A DNA stretch of 64,000 nt from Sweltsa coloradensis (lineage: Eukaryota > Arthropoda > Insecta > Plecoptera > Chloroperlidae). Within the stretch, counting starts at the first letter, position 1, and each line of letters starts with the position of its first letter. The translations under genes and the position numbers were made by a program. Where the stretch lies: positions 496,001 to 560,000 of the forward strand of contig JAMZAV010000106.1 in the NCBI GenBank assembly GCA_024449915.1, written 5' to 3'. Shown in pieces: positions 47,046 through 59,008 of the stretch. The notes under the pieces were generated by a model. The model saw nothing but the letters and a program-made list of their open reading frames with translations, made no database searches and had not been told where the DNA came from.

Positions 47046-48814
47046 AAAATGTTGGAAATGTAAATGTATAAGTGATAAATAAAATACAAATAAATGTTTG
47101 GGATTGGAAACGGAGGAACATCATTTTGAACATGTTGTAAAATTCATTAAAGTTTTTAACATACGCAAGATCAGAATGACGCGCTCGGCCCTTGCGACGC
47201 TGCCAGACGTCGGTACAAGTACCAGTAGGCTACTATATCGGTCCCGTGCTGCGCTCTGTCGGCCGCCCCGCGAACCTCCATGCCGTGGCTTGCATCCAGT
47301 GTGCGTGTGGAACGCAACCATCTCCTGGGCTTGACGGCTTGTTCAGCTACTGCTCTGATTTAACCACGACGAACCCCCCACCCCATATCACATGTGCCGC
47401 CAGGAATCGCGTATTTATTTTATCGTCGAAGAAAACCTGGCGTAACAACGCGTCGTCAACATCTCACGTCATTTCTGGTTGGGTTGGGGAGGATGTCTTG
47501 TTATTTCTTGTAGAAGAGAAAAGTTGCTGGGGGAATATTGGTGAAATGTGTGTTGTATTCAAATAAAACGAAAGAGAAGATTCCGATAAATCTAGTCGAT
47601 ATTGAGTATTTGATACGATTCGATATTTGGATCTCCGATACAATGACGATTGTCATATTTTGGAATTTGGATCTCGACTTTGCTTGTGTCTTGTAGGAAC
47701 TGTTCTACCAAACGAGTAATTTAGGAGAACTTTCGTACGTCGGGTTCAAAAATTGATTTTGAATATACCATTTTTGGGGGGAGGAAGGTACTTTTCAATG
47801 AGTGTGTTTTGAGCATTTGAGTATGACCCATTCTTATTCAGTATACATATCCGTAAAGTTCAAATATAATTTTTTAACTTTTCCCCACTCCACATTCTTA
47901 TGTAATATTTCTGACATGCTAAATTCATAATTATTTACAAAGGTGTATCCCAAAGCTCCCTTTTGCCGTATCTACTATCTTATTTAAACTTATTTAAACT
48001 TATTCAACAATGGTCAACAATCGGACTGGCGGCATTGGAGCTGTGTTAGTTAGCACTTAGCAGTCTGCCTAACATGGGATCGACCCTTCGTACGGTTTTC
48101 TTTTTTATTACGATTGATACTTTTGTGACCCGGTTTGAAAGACTTGAACAAGAGATAGTTTGCGAGAAGTCGTTCTATACATACGAGTAATCACTCCTTG
48201 TCGTTCGTTTGTTTCATTGAGAAGAGCTAGCAAAGTAAACTGCTCTCGTATGGGACATTTTCTTAGCTTAGTCCAACAATTGCAATGTTGCCAACAAAGT
48301 CAACTAATGAAACTTTATTTCCGCTACAGACTACACTACTCGTTCCTCGCTACAGTAATGGAAATCGAGTGCGGCATGCTAAGCATGGATTCTGATAAGA
48401 ATGAGATGGGATAACAAAACAACTAAAGAGAAAGACTTTGTGACGAGTTTTAACACCCACTACTTCCAATCCACGACGGTTTCAACACTCAAACTTCATT
48501 AATCATTATTTTGTTGTCGACATTCTACGGGATTGCTCAGGTCGGGTAACGAACCAGGATCCTCATGCAGCAGGGGTAATTGGGCGATTAAGTCATGAAC
48601 TTTTCTTTGTAATTTAGCATTGTGAGAATTATCTAAATGTTTGAACTGTCTAATGAATGACATCACTGTTATGTCAAATGATATTGTCATAAAAATTGCC
48701 CCTGCCGGGAACGTGCCCAATTTCTCCGTTTTTTAACCGATTCACCTATCATCTGACCTAATCGGTGACACAAAAGCAATATGCTGTGTACTTGTCATCT
48801 TACAACGTGGGGCC
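47046..48814. other. No gene seen; CpG-rich patch at 47175-47300
   Basis: ORFs on both strands through the CpG-rich patch overlap and are not recognisable. TTATTTAAAC is repeated near 47980-48000. Confidence 0.5.
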
Positions 48815-49165
48815 CGGGGTAGAATTGGCCCAGAGCATGGCTCTCCTCATCGTTTAAAAGGCGAGGAAGGAGATAAGTTCCATCTCGCAAACATCAGCTA
48901 GCAATTAGGGTAGTACTCCCTGAAACTAGAGGCGAGCTCTGGCAGTCGTCGTCGGGGACTCCCCTCATCCCATTGAAAGCCTCCCCCACGACGACGACCA
49001 TGACAACACGAACTTTGACACAGACGATTACGACCACGTCGTGAGAACACCCCTTTTCCTCCCTCTACCCGCGGCTTTCTGATCAGCATGGGACTTTCCT
49101 CCCCACATCCCCTAGGCTAAAGTGGTGTATTATGACCTAACGGTTGACGCACCCTAATACAAATG
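48815..49165 (+). repeat. Interspersed repeat R2, copy 1
   Basis: It aligns with 56860-57135 through the shared blocks CTCGCAAAC, CAGCTAG, GAGGCGAGCTC, CGTCGTCG and, at the end, GACCTAACGGTTGACGCA. CpG-rich middle. The fixed, A-rich end in both copies suggests the 3' end of a retroposed element, but the family is not recognised. Confidence 0.65.
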
Positions 49166-52100
49166 ACCCTAAAAACATTAAGTTTTTCACTATTATCAAT
49201 GTTTCATGAAAGTTTTCCCCATTCATAACGAGAAACCAGAAACACATTTTCTTTGGTTTTATAAAGGCACCGATTTTTTTTTTGCAAATAATTTGTGACT
49301 ACGTTGTTTTGAACTCTCCGGGCAGATTGAGCAAACCCCCGTGTATCGTAGCGCGTGACATGTGCCCCCCCCCCCCCCCTCCCGCTGTGCCCCCGCGACG
49401 TCAGCTGTCTGCCAGCATGTCGTTGAGAAGGACATGCCGATATAGACGCGTAGCTTGTGTGCCTGATGAGGTGGTGTGTCCCCCCCCCCCTCCCCCCACA
49501 AGACTCGTGAGCCACAGCGTGACGTCACGGCTCACGGCGCCACCTGGAGAGGTGTATTTATACATGTACGCACGTTCAATGTCGCATCCGAGGAACGATG
49601 TTGTTAAATTGTTGTAAAGTTTTAAGTATTTTGCTCGGGCAAACAAGGCAAGAAATTGTTCTGGACCACTTTTTGACCACTCATGATTATTACCCTAAGA
49701 TTTTAAATTTTAGTCGCTGTTGTCTCGTCATGAACATATTCATACTATTGTGCCACAATAGAGACAGTTTGTAGTACTTTTCTTTGCCAAGCTTGTATAT
49801 GACTAGGAGACATATATTATGTGGAAATATTGTCTGTAAAAGACAGGAGCTTGGCTTATTTTTCCTTCCTGATCCTGAACAATATCCTTTTATTCAAATT
49901 GTTTAAGAAAACATCATGCCCGGAACTGCAACATCGAGAAATCGTTATTAAGTACAATAATAATTAAAATCTTGGCATTAAAAGCCTAAGGTATCAGAAC
50001 TAGAAAACCAAGTATCCAATATAAATTTAAATTAAACCATCTACAACATAACAATACAGTTTTTAAACACTGAACGAAATTGCATAGTATAAATGATTGA
50101 TGGCAAATTGATAACTAATAATGAACTGCAATATGCCTTGGGAGCTGTGACACTATTTTTGGTCTAAGTTGGCATGAGGCTGCTAAAAAAATATAAGGTT
50201 GACTTCGATGAATACAGATATGATTTTGAGTTTAAAAATGTTTACTTTTTTAACCACGAAAATGGTTGGCTTGGCGCTCGTCAACAGGCGAAATGATCTT
50301 ACTTCTTTTCAATGCGAAACTAGGGAGAAAGAACTAAACGCTTGGCTCAACTTCTATATCTCACAGCATTTATAGCCGAAGACTTTTGAAAGAGAGCTTG
50401 GCTGCCTTTTGTTTTTTTTTTACAAATTTTTGTATTTGGGGGGGGGGGGGGGTTTTAGTTTCCGTTTACAATGATTGAAACGTCGTTTTTGTGATATGCC
50501 CAAACCTACGTTCTATTGCTTCTACTCTCACACTGACCGTCGTAGGGCATGGACATGCCTTCGTCCCTTGTGTATGAAATATCCCATGGGCTTCATCCGT
50601 TCCGTCCCAGTCATATCGTCGAAGCTCACAGTACGAAATTCAACACATCTTCAAAGTCAAGGTTTTCCGCGCCTTGTAACCGTATTCATTGCTATTTTAC
50701 TTATTTACTGCTTATCGACTTCCAATAACTGATTTATCATCAAACCCTTCGGCAATCCTCGTGTATTTCCGCCCCTAATCGGTCGGAATCCTCTCTATTA
50801 GAAACCAGATTCATCTCGGGATCGTATTTATATCCCGTGCTTTCGTGTGGGTAGCCCCCCCCCCCCTTGGAATTCCGTGCAGCCTGTTACAGGACTGTGC
50901 TCTGAAATAGCAGAGATCACAAGGTTCCAAACTTGTCGTGTGAAGGGGCTTGCTTGTAGTCGTGCAACGAGGCTTAGCGGACGACGTGCATGTGATTTAT
51001 GTGAATAGTCGGGATTGGGATACCGGGAGAGGGTAGAAAGCAAATATTAGGAATGGTGGGTATTGCTCGGGACCCTATTGAGATTTTTTAAAAACCAAAG
51101 TATATTTAGGTACCACTATATTGTCTATACGCAACTTCAAAAACTGATGTTGCTTTGACGGTTCAAAAGTCGTAAATCGGTCACTTTTGTGAGCATATGT
51201 CGTCGTTAGCCCGTTTTTGTCACAGAACTAGATTGTGTGCCGGGCCACCCCCCCTTCCCCTTCCAACTCAAAAGTCATGGATCACAAGTCACAACAGAAA
51301 TCAATCATCATAAAAACGTAACTAAAATCATGAACAATCGCGTTGAGCAATGCATATTATTTTATTATTTTATTATTTATTTTCCCAGTATTAGGCTTAA
51401 GGTTGACAGAAAAGGGCAGTATGCCCCAATCACAAGGTGTCTGCCAACCTCTACACAACACATTGTGAGAATAAACAAGCACTTATAAAACATGGAACAT
51501 AGAAACATAAAAGAGACAAACATAGAAGTGACAAATTAACAAAACATTAACAATTCACGATATCAAAATCAGATTAAATTAATTTAAGCAATCATAATGT
51601 AGTCGAGTTAATAGCTCTCTTGAAAGCAGACATAGCAAGATATTGTATTTCATCGGATAGTGAATAGTTCCATCTTGAAGTCTGTACGTGTAGTGCATTG
51701 GTTGGTAAACTTAAATTGAACTCGTGGCACCATGCGCAGTGAAGTGTGGATTCCGCATGAAGCATACATCACCTCCCTTGGTCATGCATGTGATATGTAA
51801 CTTTGCCCCCCCCCCCCCCCCTTCAATGGACGTAATTCTAAAACCTATTTGAGAATATTTGAATATCAAAATTGGCAACGAGATATTCAATGTGGAAATC
51901 ATATTTTCTGCAATATCTTATTTCAAGCCTTATTCACAATGATAAAAACTACAAAAATTTATTTGTGAAAATTGCAGAAATTAAGATGGATATGATCGTT
52001 GACGACCTTTCATAAAAATGACACATGGATCCATTTGGGCGTAGGCAGTCACACATTACTGATGGCTGCATTTAGACTATATATTAATATCGCTGTATCT

Positions 52101-52289
52101 TAACACTATTGGCACCTCTTATTTATTTGGAATGTATTTTTAGAGCATTTGCGCATTTTTAAGTTGGGTGAAGTTTGCGTCACGTTGGCCTACGCATGGC
52201 TGTTATAATTTCTCTAACTTGCAAGTTTACAATTGCATGTGAAATGTGACCAACTTGGTAATTTCTATTATTTACTACAATTCAGAAAT
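49166..52289. other. No gene seen; several C/G runs
   Basis: C or G runs lie at 49365-49379, 49481-49490, 50438-50452, 50855-50866 and 51806-51821. ORFs crossing them are proline- or glycine-rich artefacts of the runs. Confidence 0.55.
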
Positions 52290-52345
52290 TAAAACAGTCC
52301 GCCCCAACCGGGATTCGAACCACAGGTCTCCTACATTCCAGGTGT
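52290..52345 (-). mobile_element. tRNA-like SINE remnant, family C
   Basis: The minus strand shows a perfect B-box, GGTTCGAATCCC, then GGTTGGGGCGGACTG and TTTTAATTTCTG. No matching acceptor stem or good A-box is seen, so it is a SINE remnant and not a tRNA gene. Confidence 0.5.
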
Positions 52346-54195
52346 GCGTCGTAGCTTGATCGTCATCTCATCATCACTCATCGTCGTCTTATTTCTATTA
52401 TTGACGTACGTACGTACGTGTAGTGAACAGTCTTTGTTGTATCTCCTATGCTGCTGCTACTTCAGATATGGCAAGACGGACTCTCCGTACGGTACACCCG
52501 GCGTCAGAAGTAAATCAAGGTCTGGGTATAGTAGCTACAACTATAGCCCTTGATTTACTTATGGTCGATGGTATACAAGTGTGGTAAAGGATGTTCTTGG
52601 TGCGAATAGACCACGGACTCTCCGCGTTCTCCCTCCACCGAGAGAGTAGAGAGTTCTACGAAGCTTTGAATGAAACATTGGGCGCACGGTCCTCGCCCTC
52701 CTGAGCCCAACTCGTTTCCTCATATGAAATTACTATAAATAACTGAGCGACTCGGTCGGCGCGGAAGAAGTGCCACGTGCTTGTGTGAGTGTCACTCTTG
52801 TCACCCTTACATCCCACTCGATCCGCAAGACAAGTTAGCTGATCAATAGCTACATGGCAGTTTAGTCCTCACTGCATACACATAGTTTGTGATACCGTTT
52901 CACAGGTACAAAATGGCCGGACCACACTTGTTATGTCTGCATTTTTTTTTTTTAATATACTCACGATATAAAATTAACTAGAACTTGAGTGATATAGATT
53001 TTCGAAATTGTAATGTAATTTATTTTTATAAAAAATTGCACAAAAAATTTGTAAATAGAAACTTTCACACAACCAACGCCCGGGTTTTGTGGATTTTTTT
53101 AAAATGAAAATGATGATCGGGGGTTGCTCGATTACTCCATACTTAATACTTACAAATTTTAATTTTCCCGAGGGAATTAAACCTGTTATAAAAGAATTAT
53201 AAAAGGAAATAATAAAAGGTAAAGGTTTGCATTCCATTTCCATGTTTTGTTATAGTAAGTACATTTTTGTGTGTTCCGACGATCAGGTTTTCTTGAACCT
53301 TTTTAATGAAAAGAGTGAGTGGAGGTTGCTCTGCTGCTCCCTATTTAATACTTGGCAAACTTGCGTTTTAGGGGAAAGTACTGTTGAATATAGTAGCTTC
53401 AAAAGTCCGTGTTTTTTCTATGCAGCGTATAGGCTACAGCACAGAACGCTATTTCAACACATCTCCATGCTGCTTTACGAGGCTAATTGCCCTAATTACA
53501 CTGGCATGCCAGCACGGTTCGCTATGTTGTGTGGTAATTGTGAACGGAGCGAAGAGTACATCAATCAGTTTGAGTGTTATCCTAATGTAATTTGCTTAAA
53601 ATAGAAGCAAGAACAATACAGGTAAAAGTGTAACAATGAAAATCTTTAATTTTTTAAACACAGGTGGGTACAAGTATTCATTTTTTATTACAAAACAACA
53701 ACGTTTCAGAAATCAGAAGCTATTTCCGTCAGCTGGTTAATACAAACAAAAAATCATAATAATATCACAAATATATTAAAACAAGCAAAGACAATTAGCA
53801 TAGGTAGACAAAATATTAACAATAAATAATGGTCGAATAAAGATTATAAATACGAAATTGAATAGTTTTTGATTTATAAAACGTTGTTTTGTAAAAATAA
53901 AGAGTTGTATCCACTAAAAAATGTTGAAATTAAATAATTAACTCTTCTAATTTCGACACAGGAATATAAACAATACTGGAAATTACTAAATATGTGTTGT
54001 TGATTATTACGTCACGTCGGCGAAATAAAGGCGACATTCAAGTCAACATGCATTGAAATACTTTTTACCACTTTTGTCTAGTAAGTACTACAAGTGAGTT
54101 GTGTCAAATTAGCTACTAACTTCTTTCTAAAACGAAACGTTTGACCATGGTTGTAAATTCGCTTTAATTAAACTCGCATTCATCATTGTAACCGA
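52346..54195. other. No gene seen
   Basis: A 125-codon ORF (53227-53604, +) is cysteine-rich in translation but has no recognisable pattern or splice context. Confidence 0.45.
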
Positions 54196-54375
54196 CAAGA
54201 GTGTTGGCTCAATCGTAAAGCGCTAGACCCTGATTCGGGGGATCTAATTCTTCCCACCGGCAATCCTGACTGAAAGTTATTAACCGCCCTTGAGCCCGAG
54301 GGCTGTTTCCCTTCACATTTGTCCAAATTCCAAAATACATGCAGCGTTGCACCCTGGGCAGGTTGGCCAGTCTGA
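54196..54375 (+). mobile_element. tRNA-derived SINE, family B
   Basis: The head TTGGCTCAATCGTAAAGCGC is tRNA-like (A-box TGGCTCAATCG) with a decayed B-box. It is followed by CCCACCGGCAATCCTGACTG, a block shared with 46795-47045 and 54855-54930. An A/C-rich end precedes a 9-C run. Confidence 0.65.
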
Positions 54376-54854
54376 TAGACCCCCCCCCCTCCCCCCTAAC
54401 GGTGGTTTTTAGAATGATAGATAAATAAAGGCAACATTGGAAGCCGCCCTTCTGCCAATCGCCACTAGTTGTTTTATTGTATTTGTTATTATTATGAAAT
54501 ACATATTCTACAACACTGCAAACTTTTGACATATGGAAGCCTCAGGCGTAATAACTTTCCATCACGTTTAATTAGTGTAATTGGTTAGTTGGCTTCAGGC
54601 GGCTCATTATCGTATTCTCCCGCCAGGCTGCGCTGGTGAAGTGCGTTGCGCGCGCTCTGCCGGGTGTCGCGTGAAACTACGAGACTTATGGCGCGCTTTC
54701 CAATAAGATATGCCAGACTAACGTACATTCGCGCACAATTTGTAACGAAACTCGCAGACATTTAATGTTGGAATGCTTGTGAAAATAGTTCGGACAATTG
54801 TGTGGGTATGTCGGAGGGCTGTTTAAGAGGACTCAATCCATTGCGTTCACACCC

Positions 54855-54930
54855 TTCAGTCAGGATTGCCGGTCTCGACGGGATTTTAATCCAAAACCTC
54901 CCGTATCAGAGTCGTGCTCCAACAACCCCA
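54855..54930 (-). mobile_element. SINE family B, head fragment
   Basis: On the minus strand TTGGAGCACGACTCTGATAC is followed by a decayed B-box and CCGGCAATCCTGACTGAAG, the diagnostic block of the family. Confidence 0.55.
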
Positions 54931-56464
54931 ATCAATGTCGGTAAATTCACCCTTGGCTCTTGCCTAAGTGCCAGCATACGAGTCTGTAACTCTGCAGGTC
55001 ATGGTCATCGGTAAGTTATTTAGGCCAACGGCAATCCTGTCTGAATGTGTTTTCCATGGGTATTGTCACTTGTCAGTCAATAGACAAATATGTGAAATGG
55101 AAATCAATCCAGAAATTTAAAAAATCAACATTAATTTTTTTCCCGTTAATTCGTTTATTTCGTTTTCTCGACAACGACCTTAATGAAATTAAATAATGTT
55201 TTATTTGAAAGGGTTACATTGAAAAGACTACACACACTCCACACCGCACAACATATTCCCAATGCCTAATTTGTTTATTACTTAGAGAAGAACAATCGGC
55301 CAGCGTATGGAAAGCCAAGGATTCATTGAATTATTCTTCGTTCTCTTCACCTAAAAGCATTCATCGTCTCGAATACGACGTGTGGGTGCGCAGTGCGCGA
55401 ACAATCGCGCACTACCCGCGCAGGCGTCCTCTGTGACCGCGTGTTATCAGGAATGTGCAACTGAAGTAGTTAATTGATGCTTCCCGCAATGTTGTTTCCC
55501 TACGTCATCATGCGTCAGGGGTGGACAAAAAGATGCTTGTTTGTGTTAAATTCTAGGCTATCTCATTAAGTTGTAAAAACTGATTTTGCAAGAGGATAAT
55601 AGATATTATTAGGATAAAGTACGCAGAAAACGAAATAAAAATTAGGTCTTTTGATTGGCCCTGTTGATTTTTCAAAAATGTTCTATTCTTTAAGTTTTTT
55701 ATAACAAAAAGATTCAACTCCTTTTCAAGGGAAAGTCCTTTTCCCTATTTATTTTAAATAGAAATGTAATTTACAAATAATTAAGCCCTTTAGGCCTATA
55801 TATTTTTAGGGGGGCACATTATTACGACATTTATTTCGTGCTTCGATGCTAGGACGGCTCCAATGTCACCTTTTACCGTTTCACGCAGACCACAATAATA
55901 CCATACCCAAAGATAATGATACCATATTGATGTATGGTTTCTAGCTGGTCATTGTTCGCTTGTCGATGGCACTGAAAATCAGTTAAAATGTGACTGAGTG
56001 ATGGGTACACTATAAACACGAATTTTGTTTATTTATGCCAATTAGGGGCTATCCCTACCCACAGTTATTATTTTTAACCCTGGACCTTTTGAAAAGAAAG
56101 TACACAAACCTAACAAGTCCCATTCAGCACTCGCCATGGTTATACAGGTAGATTCCAGCATGTGTGCGTGTGAAGAAGGCGTGTCTGTGTTTGATGTGGA
56201 ACTTCACAACCGTCATTATCGACCAAACACGGGCGAAATCACATTTACCGACCGTCCCTAATTGAGCTGAAATTAACCGGAATTTGTGGCCATTTGGGCT
56301 AACGCATTCGACGTGTATCAATTGAACCTGATTCGCTCAAATCGACCGAAAACGAAGTAAATCATCATTCCGGGGAATTTATTGCCAATTAGTTAACTAA
56401 CAAACACAGCAACTAGATTGGAGAATAGTGTAACAGTAATTCTAGGATTGATTAATTAAGTTCT
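54931..56464. other. No gene seen; CpG palindrome at 55392
   Basis: A partial SINE-B block, CGGCAATCCTGTCTGA, lies near 55028. The rest is single-copy. Confidence 0.5.
55392..55413. repeat. Perfect 9-bp CpG palindrome
   Basis: AGTGCGCGA, loop ACAA, then TCGCGCACT. It is flanked by GTGCGCAG and CCGCGCAGGCG, both NRF1-like, in a short CpG-rich patch (55375-55445). Confidence 0.9.
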
Positions 56465-56520
56465 TCGCCGACCGGGATTCGAGCCCAGGACTCGCAAGTG
56501 CGCAAGTCACACATTTTGTG
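56465..56520 (-). mobile_element. tRNA-like SINE remnant, family C
   Basis: The minus strand has B-box-like GGCTCGAATCCCGG and GTCGGCGAAGAA followed by TTAATTAATC, parallel to the remnant at 52290-52345. Confidence 0.45.
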
Positions 56521-56570
56521 GTGTTGCAGTTGGTATTGAATTGACTGACAACTGTACTATATAGCGGCTT

Positions 56571-57281
56571 AGCCAGGGGGTGGGGGAATCAGGATGTTCG
56601 TGACCCCCCCCCCTCGCCCCGAAATCAGAAGAAGGCTTATAATAATACTAAATATCACTATTGCACTTTGTGGCCCTACTAATGGCAAGATTTTGTAAAC
56701 TGACAGTATTTGGATCCAACCACTAAAAAAAATTAGTAAAATGTCACTATTTGCAATAAAAAATGTGACTATGCGCCCCAGACCCACTAAGCCCCACAGA
56801 TACATTGTTGAGATAGGCCGTCTTGGCCCGGTAACTGGCCAGCATGCTCTGTAATCGTAAAGGCATTCAGAGAAAGTCACCTCGCAAACCAGCTAGTAAG
56901 AGAAGAGGGGAGTATATACTCCCGAATCAGAGGCGAGCTCGCACGTCGTCGAGGACACCTCACCTTCCCTAGACGACTTCCCCGACGAGATGACAAACAC
57001 AACGAACGTGACAGATGATGGCGACCCAGTGAAAACCCCCTTCCTCCCCTTACCCTGCGGTTGACCACTGGACCCTCCCCCCAAATCCCTAGCTAGAGCA
57101 GCATTGATGACCTAACGGTTGACGCATTCTTATTCCAAATAAACCAAATAAAACAAAAAATGCCTAGATATATACTTTTCCCGAAATTATATTTTCGTGG
57201 GCAGTTTTACAAATTTCTCAACATAAACCCCCAAAGGCACCCCCCCCCCCCCCGAATCAAAATCCTGGCTACTCCCCTGAA
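56571..57281. mobile_element. Possible degenerate hAT-like element containing repeat R2, copy 2
   Basis: The left end GCGGCTTAGCCAGGGGG and right end, inverted, CAGGGGAGTAGCCAGGATTT, are imperfect inverted repeats of a type common in animal hAT elements. Both ends have C/G runs just inside, as in the element at 19801-20374. No target duplication was found. R2 homology covers 56860-57135. Confidence 0.4.
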
Positions 57282-58647
57282 CAGTACACTTTAATAAAAA
57301 GTTTCAGAGCAACAAATATAATAAAAATTTAGGTCTCATTTCCAACATTTGAATAGATGATAAGTTGTTGCATTGATACCAAAAGCGCGCGATTTCTCTT
57401 TCAAGAATACTTTCAGCTCGGCTCAGAACAAAAACATTGACAACAAACAACATCTGGCCCATGTCCACACTCCACAGTATACCGCAACGAATCTTCTGCC
57501 TGCTCTGACCATAAACCAAGCCATAAACACATTTTAATGGAATAACAAGGTATAAATGAACCCCCGTCTGGGGTTGAATTGGTCCAGCTGAAGAGACGAT
57601 GCCTAATTTATTACCCTTAAGTTATTACCTCATCAAATGTGTCTAAATTTTAAAAAAATGCAGGCTTTAGTAAATAACTAAAGCAATACATAACTATTAG
57701 GGTTTGCAGTGCAGTACTTGTTGCATTACAATGAACAGGAAACGGTAGGATATGTGATTGAGAAGTATAATGTAAAACCTTTGACCCTAATCGGGGATCG
57801 AACTATCAGATGTTTTAGGGCGCGAAAGATTATTTTTTCGTAATTTCAGGTTTGTATAAAGTATAAACCGTAGCGAAATGCTAGACGGCAGTTCTTTTAA
57901 AACGTGCATCACTATTCGCTTACATTGACCCTGAAAGTTAGTTTTTGCATGGATTGAGGCACATGATCTAGCTTTTCTTGGCGCTCTGCCATCGAGACGC
58001 TCGCATGTTATTTTAGCGCGAAGACGAGTTGAACTTTTGGGCTTTGAATTTGCCGGTCAAATTAATTTTTGGTTATAGATGACGGTGAACTGTCTAACAG
58101 TCTACTTATTCATTGACCATAACGGAGGAGGTCAAATCGACTTATGTGGTATTGTGCCCCAACACGTGCCCCTACTCAACGGGAGAAATATGGGGGTGCC
58201 AATGTATTCATAGTTTTTTTTCGTTGTTTTGCCATGTTAAAAATCGAAAATCAAAACTGAAGTAAAAGCGTAGGAAAGCTGGTATAGACTAAACAAGCTC
58301 ATCCGTCAAAGCGAATCTAAAACGTTTTTGCGAAAGGTATTGTAACAAATAAGTTGATTTAACTAAAATAAATATTTTTTAGATTGTTAGATATATTATT
58401 ACTTACCAGTTAACTCTCTGTGTAACTTTCTATATAGCTTTTCAGTGGTGTGTCTGAAAATTAGGGAGTGAAGTGCCCTACATGCATATATTTTCTGGCC
58501 GTCCAATTGTGCCTGTGCACTATAATAACCGAACATGACCTCCGATTGACATGGGTTTTGTTGCCATTCTTCGGCAAGGATGATGCAGAATGTTCGTATC
58601 CTCGAGGATTCGGGGAGTCGCTCCACTGAAGGGGGAGATCTGTATAG
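57282..58647. other. No gene seen
   Basis: A weak tRNA-like B-box (GTTCGATCCCC, minus) lies near 57800. An ORF on the minus strand (58399-58776) ends at a GTAAGT donor but is not recognised. Confidence 0.4.
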
Positions 58648-58664
58648 ACCCGGCACCTCCACCA
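58648..58664 (-). repeat. Recurrent 17-bp motif (exact, inverted)
   Basis: ACCCGGCACCTCCACCA with no partner nearby. Confidence 0.85.
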
Positions 58665-58917
58665 AGGATGATTTATATATGGTGGAAGATGTGTGATCAC
58701 GGTAGGCTTCGCTGTCGTGCCAGTAATAGTCTAATAGACCATCACCGCAAACAAACCCAAAACAATAATAGTACAATCACACAATTCACAACAGTTACGA
58801 TTCCACATGGAAGCATTATCTCGCTTTTTGTTTTACTCGCTACTGTTAGTATAAAATTATTAATTTATAATTATAATTTCAAAGTGGATATAACATAATA
58901 TCTAGCTTTACGTGTAA

Positions 58918-59008
58918 AACAGTATTTTAGAGAGAAATTAAAAAAGTGCCTCCATCGGGGATTGAAGCCGGGACCTCAGCTGTCCCGGCAGATGATCTAG
59001 CCAGTCAA
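58918..59008 (-). mobile_element. tRNA-like SINE remnant, family C
   Basis: The minus strand reads GACTGGCTAGATCATCTGCC (A-box-like TGGCTAGATCA), then GGCTTCAATCCCC (B-box-like), then TTTTTTAATTTCTC. Acceptor-stem halves do not pair, so it is not a functional tRNA. Confidence 0.5.

Noticed and set aside
49259..49646. ORFs of 81-111 codons with Pro or Gly runs
   Set aside because: Poly-C/poly-G tracts create them, and all three overlap on both strands.
58399..58776. Minus-strand ORF ending at a GTAAGT donor, with a piece (LAEEWQQNP) faintly like the end of Tc1/mariner transposases
   Set aside because: The similarity is a few residues only, no other transposase motif is present and no acceptor was found. 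Not enough to call.
52290..59008. tRNA genes at 52290, 56465 and 58918 (minus)
   Set aside because: They have B-box similarity but no cloverleaf with a paired acceptor stem. They share a TTTTTAATTTC tail, as SINE remnants do.
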